From contig JAQTSH010000014.1 in NCBI GenBank assembly GCA_028711405.1, positions 1 through 15,844 of the forward strand: 15,844 bases of DNA, given 5' to 3'. The position numbers and the translations under genes are program-made. Shown in pieces: positions 6,710-14,144 of the stretch. Origin of the DNA: Methanoregula sp. (GTDB lineage: Archaea; Halobacteriota; Methanomicrobia; Methanomicrobiales; Methanospirillaceae). The notes beneath the pieces are model-generated. The model saw only the letters and a program-made list of their open reading frames with translations. It searched no databases and was not told the DNA's origin. Position 1 is the stretch's first letter; every line of letters begins with the position of its first letter.

Positions 6710-7861
6710 ATGTTGACCGATACAATATCTGAATCCGACAAGACCGGATGTGACCTGAAATTACTGGTAGAGACTTCATCCGGGGAAAAAGTATACCGCA
6801 ATGAAAACTCCATCGTTGTCCGGCTCCCCAGGAACAGGAACTGCCTGATTACATCCTATGTCAACGGGGGATACTCAGAAGGTCTGGAAGCGATATTCAA
6901 CCACCAACCCAAACCAACCGAAGGCTGTCGCTCTGAAGATATGGAAGGGGGAAGCGTTGAAGCCTATATAAAAATCCATGCCGGACGGCTGGGTCTCAAT
7001 CCCAATAAGGTTGCGGGCATGATGACAGCAGCGAAGATGAAGAACGCTGCCTTCGCAACACGGTGTTTCCGGAACCTTGAAGTCACCGCAATTGTTACTG
7101 CGGGGATTGAGGTGAACGGAGGACGGGCGGGAGATCCCGGGTTATGGCATGAGGAGAACGGAAAGTCGGTCTATGTAGGCGGCACCATCAATACAATCAT
7201 CCTGATCAGCTCCTGCCTGCCGCCCCATGCGCTGACCAGAGCGATTATGACCGCCACCGAGGCAAAGACCGTCGCTATCCAGCAGCTGATGGCGCCCAGC
7301 CGGTATTCGACCGGTATCGCCACCGGGTCCGGCACAGACCAGATCTGCATCATCTCCAACAAGGACAGTCCGAACGTCATTACGTGGGCTGGCAAACATT
7401 CAAAAGCAGGAGAACTCATCGCAATCTGTGTCATCGAAGCCACGACCCGGGCACTTGCACTCCAGACCGGGCTTACACCCGATTCCCAGCGCGACATGCT
7501 CGTCCGCCTCGACCGTTTCGGGATAGACGAGAAAAAATACTGGGATGTGGCATCCTCCCTTGATGGTGAGAACAAACATGAATTGTTCATCCGTACGTTG
7601 AGGGATTTTTCCCGGAATCCGGCTGTTGTGGTCATGACCTGTGCACTCCTCCATATTTGTGACGAAGTTGAGTGGGGACTTGTGCCGGAACTCACAGCTA
7701 AAAAGACCGCATTGTCTATGATGAAGGCACTTCCGGGCATTGTTGGAACACCTCGTGTTCCCGACTGGAATTACGTTCTTGATGAAAAACAATCGATCCT
7801 TGAAAACTGGATCCGCCTGAGTGCCTGGTCCGTAAAGAATGGTGGTGGGGACCAGCCATGA
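6710..7861 (+). CDS. cbiZ: Second CbiZ-type adenosylcobinamide amidohydrolase (possible CbiS-type fusion)
   Basis: A 383-residue paralogue of the CbiZ encoded at 728-1867, with the same core: NGGY (52-55), FNH (63-65), GGRAGDP (137-143), GGTINT (157-162), MTATEAKT (180-187) and YSTGIATGSGTD (199-210). The C-terminal region keeps the PgpA/CobZ-like pattern (FGIDEKKYW near 270, LLHICDEVEWGLVP near 313-326), then has its own tail from about 345 on. The first 40 residues also differ from the paralogue. GGAAGTGATC at 6699-6708 supports the ATG. It opens a seven-gene operon and overlaps the chelatase gene by four bases (ATGA), so it is probably translated together with chelatase, importer and reductase genes. 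Its substrate may be cobinamide, or a related tetrapyrrole amide handled by this operon (inference). Confidence 0.88.
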   Translation: MLTDTISESDKTGCDLKLLVETSSGEKVYRNENSIVVRLPRNRNCLITSYVNGGYSEGLEAIFNHQPKPTEGCRSEDMEGGSVEAYIKIHAGRLGLNPNKVAGMMTAAKMKNAAFATRCFRNLEVTAIVTAGIEVNGGRAGDPGLWHEENGKSVYVGGTINTIILISSCLPPHALTRAIMTATEAKTVAIQQLMAPSRYSTGIATGSGTDQICIISNKDSPNVITWAGKHSKAGELIAICVIEATTRALALQTGLTPDSQRDMLVRLDRFGIDEKKYWDVASSLDGENKHELFIRTLRDFSRNPAVVVMTCALLHICDEVEWGLVPELTAKKTALSMMKALPGIVGTPRVPDWNYVLDEKQSILENWIRLSAWSVKNGGGDQP

Positions 7862-8901
7862 CCGGTGAAAACCCGGTGTACCCGTTTTCTGCCATTGTCG
7901 GGCAAGAGGATATGAAAGACGCCCTCCTTGCAAATGTCGTATATCCGTCCATCGGGGGCGTCCTGATTCGCGGGGAGAAGGGTACTGCAAAATCCACAAC
8001 GGTCCGGGCTGTCGCCGACCTGCTGCCCGAACGGGACGTGGTAAAAGGCTGTATGTTCCGTTGCGGAGTTTCCGATTCACGGAACCTCTGTAGTTCCTGC
8101 CGCGAGAAGATTGCCACATCCGGAAAACCGGAGACCGAGCTGGTCCGGATGCGGGTTGTTGAGCTTCCGCTTTGCGCTACGGAAGACCGTGTTGTAGGAA
8201 CCATGGATATCGAGCATGCCATCACCAGAGGAGTGAAAAAATTCGAGCCCGGCGTGCTGGCGATGGCAAACGGCAATATCCTGTACGTCGATGAAGTGAA
8301 TCTCCTCGATGATCACATCGTTGATCTCCTGCTGGACGCTGCGGCAATGGGGATAAATTTTGTCGAGAGGGAGGGCATCTCCTATTCCCACCCGGCACGG
8401 TTCCTGCTGGTGGGAACGATGAACCCGGAAGAGGGTGACCTGCGCCCGCAGCTGCTGGACCGGTTCGGTCTCGTAGTCGATGTGGAAGGCGAGAAGGATC
8501 CGGTCAGGCGTTCGGATGTGGTAAAACGAAGGCTCGAATTTGAACGGGATCCGGTTGCATTCTGCAAAAAATTTGAATCGGAACAACAAGCAGTCCGGGA
8601 CCGTATCATCAGAGCCAAGGAGTCTGTTTCCGGCATCAAAGCCGATGATCTGTTGATTAACACTGCCATTAAAATTTCACTTGTACTGGGTGTTGACGGG
8701 CACCGGTCCGATCTGACTCTTGTTAAAACCGCCCTCGCCTTTGCCGCACTCGACGGACAGAACGAAGTGAAACAGGAGCATGTAATAAAAGCCGCAGGTC
8801 TTTCGCTTCCCCACCGTTTGAGACGGAGACCGTTTGAAGAGAGCAGGATGGACTTTGGCACCATCAGAGCCCTGATCGAGGAGTGTTACGGCAGTTCATG
8901 A
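7858..8901 (+). CDS. Magnesium chelatase I-type AAA+ subunit (ChlI/BchI-like)
   Basis: AAA+ motor subunit of the class that, with a D subunit and a large H or CobN subunit, drives ATP-dependent insertion of Mg2+ or Co2+ into tetrapyrrole rings. Hallmarks in the 347 residues: YPFSAIVGQEDMK (8-20), Walker A GEKGTAKST (39-47), Walker B LYVDEVN (142-148), sensor region GTMNPEEGDLRPQLLDRFGL, and the C-terminal helical RLRRRPFEES. Four cysteines at 65, 69, 78 and 81 (CX3C-X8-CX2C) lie in the loop after the first helices and could bind a metal. The start overlaps the preceding cbiZ stop (ATGA), and its own stop overlaps the D-subunit start in the same way. Whether the metal is Co, Mg, Ni or Fe cannot be told from this subunit. 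Confidence 0.9.
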   Translation: MTGENPVYPFSAIVGQEDMKDALLANVVYPSIGGVLIRGEKGTAKSTTVRAVADLLPERDVVKGCMFRCGVSDSRNLCSSCREKIATSGKPETELVRMRVVELPLCATEDRVVGTMDIEHAITRGVKKFEPGVLAMANGNILYVDEVNLLDDHIVDLLLDAAAMGINFVEREGISYSHPARFLLVGTMNPEEGDLRPQLLDRFGLVVDVEGEKDPVRRSDVVKRRLEFERDPVAFCKKFESEQQAVRDRIIRAKESVSGIKADDLLINTAIKISLVLGVDGHRSDLTLVKTALAFAALDGQNEVKQEHVIKAAGLSLPHRLRRRPFEESRMDFGTIRALIEECYGSS

Positions 8902-10778
8902 CGCCCCTTTACCCGTTTCCGGCAATCACCGGTCAGGAGCATGCAAAAAAAGCACTCCAGTGCACGCTTGTCGATGACGACATCCGCACGATTCTCATTA
9001 TGGGGGACACCGGCACTGCCAAGTCAACGCTGGCGCGGTCTGTCGGGACTCTCGTTTTTAGTAAAAAAGTCCTGACGGTGCCGCAGAATATTACCTATGA
9101 CCGGCTGCTCGGTAATCTTGAGCTGGAATCCGCTGTCAGCACCGGCAGGGCACGGCTGGCTCCGGGTATACTGGAGCAGGGAAACTGCCAGATTTTGTAT
9201 GCAGATAATATCAACCTGATGGACGAAGGCATTGTCACCACTATGCTCAATACATCAGAGACCGGGCAGATCATTCTCGAACGTGAAGGATTTTCACATC
9301 GGGCCCGGACCCGGTTCATCCTGATCGCAACCATGGATCCTGCAGAAGGAGAACTTACCTCTTCCCAGATGGACCATTTCGATCTCTGTGTCCGTCTTGA
9401 CCCGATAGAGGATAGTGGACTGCGGGCAGATGTCGTAAGAAAACACCTCCGGTTCGAACAGTCTCCCGATGAGTTCATCCGTGAATACGAGCCCCGGATC
9501 CTAGCGTTGAAAAAGACCCTCGATGCAGCGCGGGAACGCCTTCCCTATGTCAGTATTCCTGATGGACATGCAGATCTGATATCCTCTCTCTGTCTTGAAC
9601 TCGTAGTCGCAGGACAAAGGGGAGACCTTGCCGTAGCGCGGGCGGCAAAAGCTCTTGCTGCGCTTGATTGCAGGGACAGCGTAGAATTCGACGACATCAA
9701 GCTCGCTTCACTGTTTGCACTTGAACATCGCCGGCGGGACATTCCCGAAAATCCTCCGGCAACCCCTCCGCAGAATAAGCCGGAGCCAAAGGATCAGGAT
9801 CAAAAAAGCGAGACAGGATCTTCATACAGGAATACACGACCGGATCAGACCCCGGACCTGCAACCAGAGCGACAGGAACAGAAGGATCCCGATAAGAAAA
9901 AAACCCTGCCATCTCCCCTTGCAGAACAGGTCTTTGGCATCGGGTCACCCTTTGAAGTGATCAGGTATCTCAACGAAAAGTCCCGGCGGGCAACCCATAA
10001 GCAGAAGAGCGGGAGACGGAGTCGGATCATAAGTACCGATGCTTCCGGTCATTACTGCTCATTTTGTCTCCCAAAAAAAAACCGACATGACATCGCCATC
10101 GACGCAACGCTCCGGGCTGCAGCACCATACCAGCAGTCACGGGAACGAAACGGTCTCGCAATCTCGGTGAAAAAAATGGATCTCCGCGAAAAAATCCGGG
10201 AAAAGAAAACCGCCCACACGATCCTGTTTCTCGTTGATGCCAGCGGCTCCATGGGGACACGAAAGCGTATGGTTGCCGTCAAGGGAGCGATCCTGTCCCT
10301 TTTAACTGATGCCTACCAGAAACGGGACCGCATCGGTCTTATGATCTTCCGTGGAACCGATGCACGCCTGGTGCTCCCGCCCACACGGAGCCCCGATCTT
10401 GCGGTCAGGATGCTCCGGACGCTCCCCACCGGGGGTATGACACCCCTCATACAAGGCATCGCTGAAGCGTACGGACTACTGACTCGGGGCAGGTATGCGG
10501 CAGCAGGTGAAAATAAATCGATCGTTATTCTCACTGATGGCAGAGTGAATGTTTCAATGAATACCAAATCTCCGTATAATGAGCTCGCTGATATGGCGAG
10601 GAGTATCGCTGGCACCGGTATCAGGTTTGTTGTCGTCGATACTGAAGTTGGTTTCCCCTGCCTCGGTCGGGCCCGGGCACTAGCCGGTGACCTTGAAGCC
10701 TCATATTTTCGGCTTGAAGACTTAAACAGCCGCCGGCTTACCGGAACGGTGCAGGAATTAATCTATACTACCAGGTGA
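8898..10778 (+). CDS. Magnesium chelatase D-type subunit (AAA+ plus VWA domain)
   Basis: A 626-residue D subunit: AAA+ domain (about 1-285), a Pro/Gln/Lys/Asp-rich linker (about 285-350), then a von Willebrand A domain to the C-terminus. Walker A GDTGTAKST (36-44) is intact, but Walker B reads YADN (101-104) where the I subunit has VDE, so Asn replaces the catalytic Glu and ATP hydrolysis here is probably weak. The VWA metal site is complete: DASGS (447-451), Thr515 (TGGMTPL) and Asp547 (LTDGR). This domain usually docks the motor on the large metal-inserting subunit. The ATG overlaps the I-subunit stop, and a nearby upstream alternative start is not needed. No ChlH/CobN-like large subunit is present in the window. 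Confidence 0.88.
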   Translation: MTPLYPFPAITGQEHAKKALQCTLVDDDIRTILIMGDTGTAKSTLARSVGTLVFSKKVLTVPQNITYDRLLGNLELESAVSTGRARLAPGILEQGNCQILYADNINLMDEGIVTTMLNTSETGQIILEREGFSHRARTRFILIATMDPAEGELTSSQMDHFDLCVRLDPIEDSGLRADVVRKHLRFEQSPDEFIREYEPRILALKKTLDAARERLPYVSIPDGHADLISSLCLELVVAGQRGDLAVARAAKALAALDCRDSVEFDDIKLASLFALEHRRRDIPENPPATPPQNKPEPKDQDQKSETGSSYRNTRPDQTPDLQPERQEQKDPDKKKTLPSPLAEQVFGIGSPFEVIRYLNEKSRRATHKQKSGRRSRIISTDASGHYCSFCLPKKNRHDIAIDATLRAAAPYQQSRERNGLAISVKKMDLREKIREKKTAHTILFLVDASGSMGTRKRMVAVKGAILSLLTDAYQKRDRIGLMIFRGTDARLVLPPTRSPDLAVRMLRTLPTGGMTPLIQGIAEAYGLLTRGRYAAAGENKSIVILTDGRVNVSMNTKSPYNELADMARSIAGTGIRFVVVDTEVGFPCLGRARALAGDLEASYFRLEDLNSRRLTGTVQELIYTTR

Positions 10779-10783
10779 TGACA

Positions 10784-12037
10784 ATGTCACAGGAACAAAA
10801 GAAAAAATGGGGATATGGAATTCTGGCAGTACTGATACTTGTGATCATTGCCGTAGCAGGGATTGTGGCATTTTCCCATAGCTCGAATAACGACCGGATC
10901 AGCGGTACACTAGGGGAAAAGTCCGCAGATAACCGGGACCTGTTTCCCGACAAGGCATATCCTGAAATTGCACAGGGATATTCCGTGGAATACCATGGAA
11001 CGTATAAGGTCGTGCATATCCATGATCCCTGGGGAAGGGTGACCGAGAACACTACGTACCTTCTCGTCCAGCGCGGCGAGAAGGTTCCCGAAGGTTACCC
11101 GTATGCCCGCGTGTTTTTTATTCCCGTATCATCCGTGATTCCCCTCGCGACCACACAACTACCGTATATCACCGAGCTGAATGAAACCTCTTCGATCAAA
11201 GGTCTCAACGGAGTATACTGGATTTACGACGAGAAGCTGACGAAACTTTCCCGTGAAGGTAAAATCATCGAGATCGGGAGCGGCACCTCCCAATCGATGG
11301 GTTACACGATGAACGTGGAGAAAATAATCGAACTTGAGCCGGATGTTGTTTTCTGCACCGCGACCGGAAACAAGGAATCTGACAGCCAGTACAAACTGCA
11401 GGAAGCGGGGATCAAACCTGCAATCGATGCTGAATGGATGGAGAACGATCCACTGGGGAGAGTCGAATGGATCAAGTATTTTGCCCTGTTTTACAACAAG
11501 GAAAAAACTGCCAACGAAGTATTCGGGCGAATAAAAGCGAACTACACCGCAATCTGGGAAAAAGCCGCCTGCGCAACGCACAAACCCACTCTCTTCTCCG
11601 GTATTGATTACCAGGGTACATGGTATGCACCCGGGGGGGGCGGTTATGTAGCGCAGCTGTTCCGGGATGCCGGTGGCAATTATATTCTCGTGAATAATAC
11701 AGAAAGCGGAGACAGTACGCTCGATTTTGAGACCGTGTATGACCGGGCACAGGATGCCGATTGCTGGATAAATATCGGTTATGCAGATAATATTGACGAT
11801 CTCCTGACTCTTGATACGAGATATTCGAAATTTGATGCATTCAGGAACGGCAGGATGTACCATTACAATGGGCGGGTGAACGAAAATGGCGGCAACGATT
11901 ACTGGCAGTCAGGCGTGCTTCATCCGGATATCATTCTCGCAGATTTGGTGAAGATCCTGCACCCGGAACTGCTACCCGATCATGAACTGTACTATTACCG
12001 GCACATTGGTGTCAACAAGACAGGGGGAACCGTATGA
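10784..12037 (+). CDS. Membrane-anchored BtuF/FepB-like substrate-binding protein
   Basis: A 417-residue ABC-importer binding protein of the iron-complex/cobalamin class. A basic start (MSQEQKKK) and one membrane span (about 11-30) without a lipobox Cys suggest an uncleaved N-terminal anchor facing outward. Residues about 50-115 (YSVEYHGTYKVVHIHDPWGR onward) form an extra N-terminal segment absent from the module 1 BtuF. The binding-protein core then starts at SSVIPLATTQLPYITELN and includes NVEKIIELEPDVVFC. Several NXT/NXS sites could be glycosylated. The start at 10784 uses GGTGATG (10774-10780) overlapping the D-subunit stop; ATG 10778 and GTG 10775 are in-frame alternatives. A Gly-rich APGGGG loop and WYAPG mark the second lobe. 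Ligand unknown; context points to a metal-tetrapyrrole. Confidence 0.83.
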   Translation: MSQEQKKKWGYGILAVLILVIIAVAGIVAFSHSSNNDRISGTLGEKSADNRDLFPDKAYPEIAQGYSVEYHGTYKVVHIHDPWGRVTENTTYLLVQRGEKVPEGYPYARVFFIPVSSVIPLATTQLPYITELNETSSIKGLNGVYWIYDEKLTKLSREGKIIEIGSGTSQSMGYTMNVEKIIELEPDVVFCTATGNKESDSQYKLQEAGIKPAIDAEWMENDPLGRVEWIKYFALFYNKEKTANEVFGRIKANYTAIWEKAACATHKPTLFSGIDYQGTWYAPGGGGYVAQLFRDAGGNYILVNNTESGDSTLDFETVYDRAQDADCWINIGYADNIDDLLTLDTRYSKFDAFRNGRMYHYNGRVNENGGNDYWQSGVLHPDIILADLVKILHPELLPDHELYYYRHIGVNKTGGTV

Positions 12038-13107
12038 ACCTTGAGGGAAGCGAAACAGGCAACAGTATCCGAAGATTTGCCATTGCAATACCATTGATTA
12101 TCGGTATTCTGGGGATTCTTTTCCTCATCGACCTGATGCTCGGTTCAGTCAACATCCCCCCGGATGCACTCCTCACGATACTGACCGGGGGGGCAGCAAA
12201 GGAAACGTGGACAACGATTTTCTGGGACTGGCGGTTGCCAAAAGCTATCACTGCGGTGTTTGTCGGAGGGGCGCTTGCCCTCTCCGGGCTCCTGATGCAG
12301 ACCTTCTTCCGGAATCCTCTTGCCGACCCCTTCATTCTTGGCATCAGTTCGGGAGCCAGCCTTGGCGTGGCGCTCGTGATGATGTCCGCCGGATTCTGTG
12401 GCGTGGGAATAATCTTTGCCAGTATCGGACTCATCGGGGACATAAGTATCTCGGTAGCTTCAATTCTTGGGGCATTTGCAGTACTGCTCCTGATCCTGCT
12501 GATATCTTCAAAGATCCAGAGCAATATCACCATCCTCATCCTTGGGATCATGGTCTCGTACATCAGCGGGGCAATTGTCACTATTCTTTTGCAGTTTTCC
12601 GATGAAGCCAGCATGCACTCGTTTACATTCTGGACCATGGGCAGTTTTTCCGGCGTCACCTGGAGCCAGCTCCCCATCCTGGTAACCCTTCTTCTTGCCG
12701 GTTTTATCATGTCCTTTTTTTTGGTCAAATCGCTCAATGCCCTTCTGCTCGGCGAACAGTATGCCGAGAGCATGGGAATGAATTATAACCGTACCAGGAT
12801 TGTTATCATCACGACAACAGCCCTGATGGCTGGCGTAGTGACAGCATTCTGCGGTCCGATCGGATTCTTAGGGATCGCCGTCCCCCATCTCTGCCGGGCA
12901 CTGTTTGTCACTGCCGATCACCGCATCCTTGTCCCCGGTTGTATTATCATTGGTGGTATCCTCGCCCTGTGTACCGACATCATATCCCATGTGCCGGGTA
13001 CCGGTATCGTGCTGCCACTCAATGCCATCACCGCCCTGTTTGGTGCCCCGGTGGTCATCTGGGTGATCGTGCGGGGAACCCGATTCGGGCGGGGGATAAC
13101 CACATGA
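12034..13107 (+). CDS. FecCD/BtuC-family permease (second importer)
   Basis: A 357-residue membrane permease with about nine or ten spans. It shows family segments RLPKAITAVFVGGALALSG, QTFFRNPLADPFILGISSGASLG and GPIGFLGIAVPHLCR, the last being the loop that couples to the ATPase. It is longer than the module 1 permease and has Met-rich spans (LGVALVMMSAG). The ATG overlaps the stop of the binding-protein gene (ATGA) and its stop overlaps the ATPase start, so the three transporter genes form a tight cassette inside the chelatase/reductase operon. Sequence alone does not tell corrinoid from haem or siderophore transport. Confidence 0.9.
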   Translation: MNLEGSETGNSIRRFAIAIPLIIGILGILFLIDLMLGSVNIPPDALLTILTGGAAKETWTTIFWDWRLPKAITAVFVGGALALSGLLMQTFFRNPLADPFILGISSGASLGVALVMMSAGFCGVGIIFASIGLIGDISISVASILGAFAVLLLILLISSKIQSNITILILGIMVSYISGAIVTILLQFSDEASMHSFTFWTMGSFSGVTWSQLPILVTLLLAGFIMSFFLVKSLNALLLGEQYAESMGMNYNRTRIVIITTTALMAGVVTAFCGPIGFLGIAVPHLCRALFVTADHRILVPGCIIIGGILALCTDIISHVPGTGIVLPLNAITALFGAPVVIWVIVRGTRFGRGITT

Positions 13108-14144
13108 ACGCTATTTCCATTTTAACCTGTGAAAACCTTACCATCGGGTACAGGAACCAGAAGACCGTCATCAAGGAGGTCTCAAAAGATCTCAACCTCA
13201 ATCTTAAGCGGGGGGAGCTTGTATGCCTGATCGGTCCCAATGGTTCCGGCAAGTCCACGCTTATCCGGACGCTTGCCGGCATCCAGCCCCCACTTCACGG
13301 TGACGTATGGCTACGTGACAAGAAAATTGATGACCTCAGTTCGGAAGAGAGGGCAAAATCCTTCAGCGTGGTCCTGACCACGCCGGTTCAAGTGGGTTAC
13401 CTTACCGCCTTTGACATCGTAGCGCTCGGACGGTTTCCGTATACCAATTGGGCGGGCAGGCTGACCGAGCCGGATAAAAACATCGTCATATCCGCACTTG
13501 CATCAGTAGGAGCCCATGATCTCGCCCAGCGCTTTATCCATGAGTTGAGCGATGGCGAACGGCAGAAAGTGATGATCGCCCGTGCCCTTGCGCAGGAACC
13601 TGAGCTGATGGTCCTCGATGAACCCACCGCATATCTTGATCTACCCCACAAGATCGAGACCATGCGGATCCTGAAGAGAGTCGCACAAAAAAATAAAAAG
13701 TCGATCCTTCTCTCCACCCATGACCTGAACCTTGCGATCCGTTGTGCCGACCAGCTCTGGATTATGGACCGGAACGGTACCATGATCTCCGGTACTCCTG
13801 AAGATCTTGTCCTCTCAGGCATTTTCGGGTCGGCATTCGAAATTGACGGGGTGAGTTTTGATGCCGTCCGGGGGGAGTTCACCATCCCGGTCGAGAAGAG
13901 AGGTACGTTCTCACTTATCGCTCCGGAATCGGTCGAACGGATCTGGACATCATATGCACTTGAGCGGATCGGTTATGTTCCGGCAGACGGGACTGTGTCA
14001 GATATTATCGTGACAATACACAAAGACGGGCAGAAACCGGTATGGAACCTTTCCCATCCCGGCGGAGAGCAGACCTGTGAAAGCATTCGCAGTCTTGTGG
14101 AGAGTATTTCCGTTACCTGTTTTTTGGGAGATGATTCCCATTAA
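13104..14144 (+). CDS. FepC/BtuD-family ABC ATPase with short C-terminal extension
   Basis: A 346-residue ATPase starting MNAISILTCENL at 13104, where ATGA overlaps the permease stop; a longer in-frame reading upstream lies within the permease gene and is not credible. Walker A is GPNGSGKST (44-52), the signature is LSDGE (148-152, Asp in place of the usual second Gly), Walker B MVLDEP is centred on Asp172-Glu173, and the switch His is in STHDLN. The last 90 or so residues (from about GTFSLIAPESVERIW) lie beyond the usual domain and do not resemble the long extension of the module 1 ATPase. No ISGGGSGSD-like turn is seen. It pairs with the upstream permease and binding protein, and its end overlaps the next gene by 14 bases. 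Confidence 0.88.
   Translation: MNAISILTCENLTIGYRNQKTVIKEVSKDLNLNLKRGELVCLIGPNGSGKSTLIRTLAGIQPPLHGDVWLRDKKIDDLSSEERAKSFSVVLTTPVQVGYLTAFDIVALGRFPYTNWAGRLTEPDKNIVISALASVGAHDLAQRFIHELSDGERQKVMIARALAQEPELMVLDEPTAYLDLPHKIETMRILKRVAQKNKKSILLSTHDLNLAIRCADQLWIMDRNGTMISGTPEDLVLSGIFGSAFEIDGVSFDAVRGEFTIPVEKRGTFSLIAPESVERIWTSYALERIGYVPADGTVSDIIVTIHKDGQKPVWNLSHPGGEQTCESIRSLVESISVTCFLGDDSH

Noticed and set aside
12012..12773. 253-residue open frame opposite the second permease
   Set aside because: The plus-strand frame has clear FecCD motifs and four-base overlaps with its neighbours; the reverse frame has no recognisable feature.
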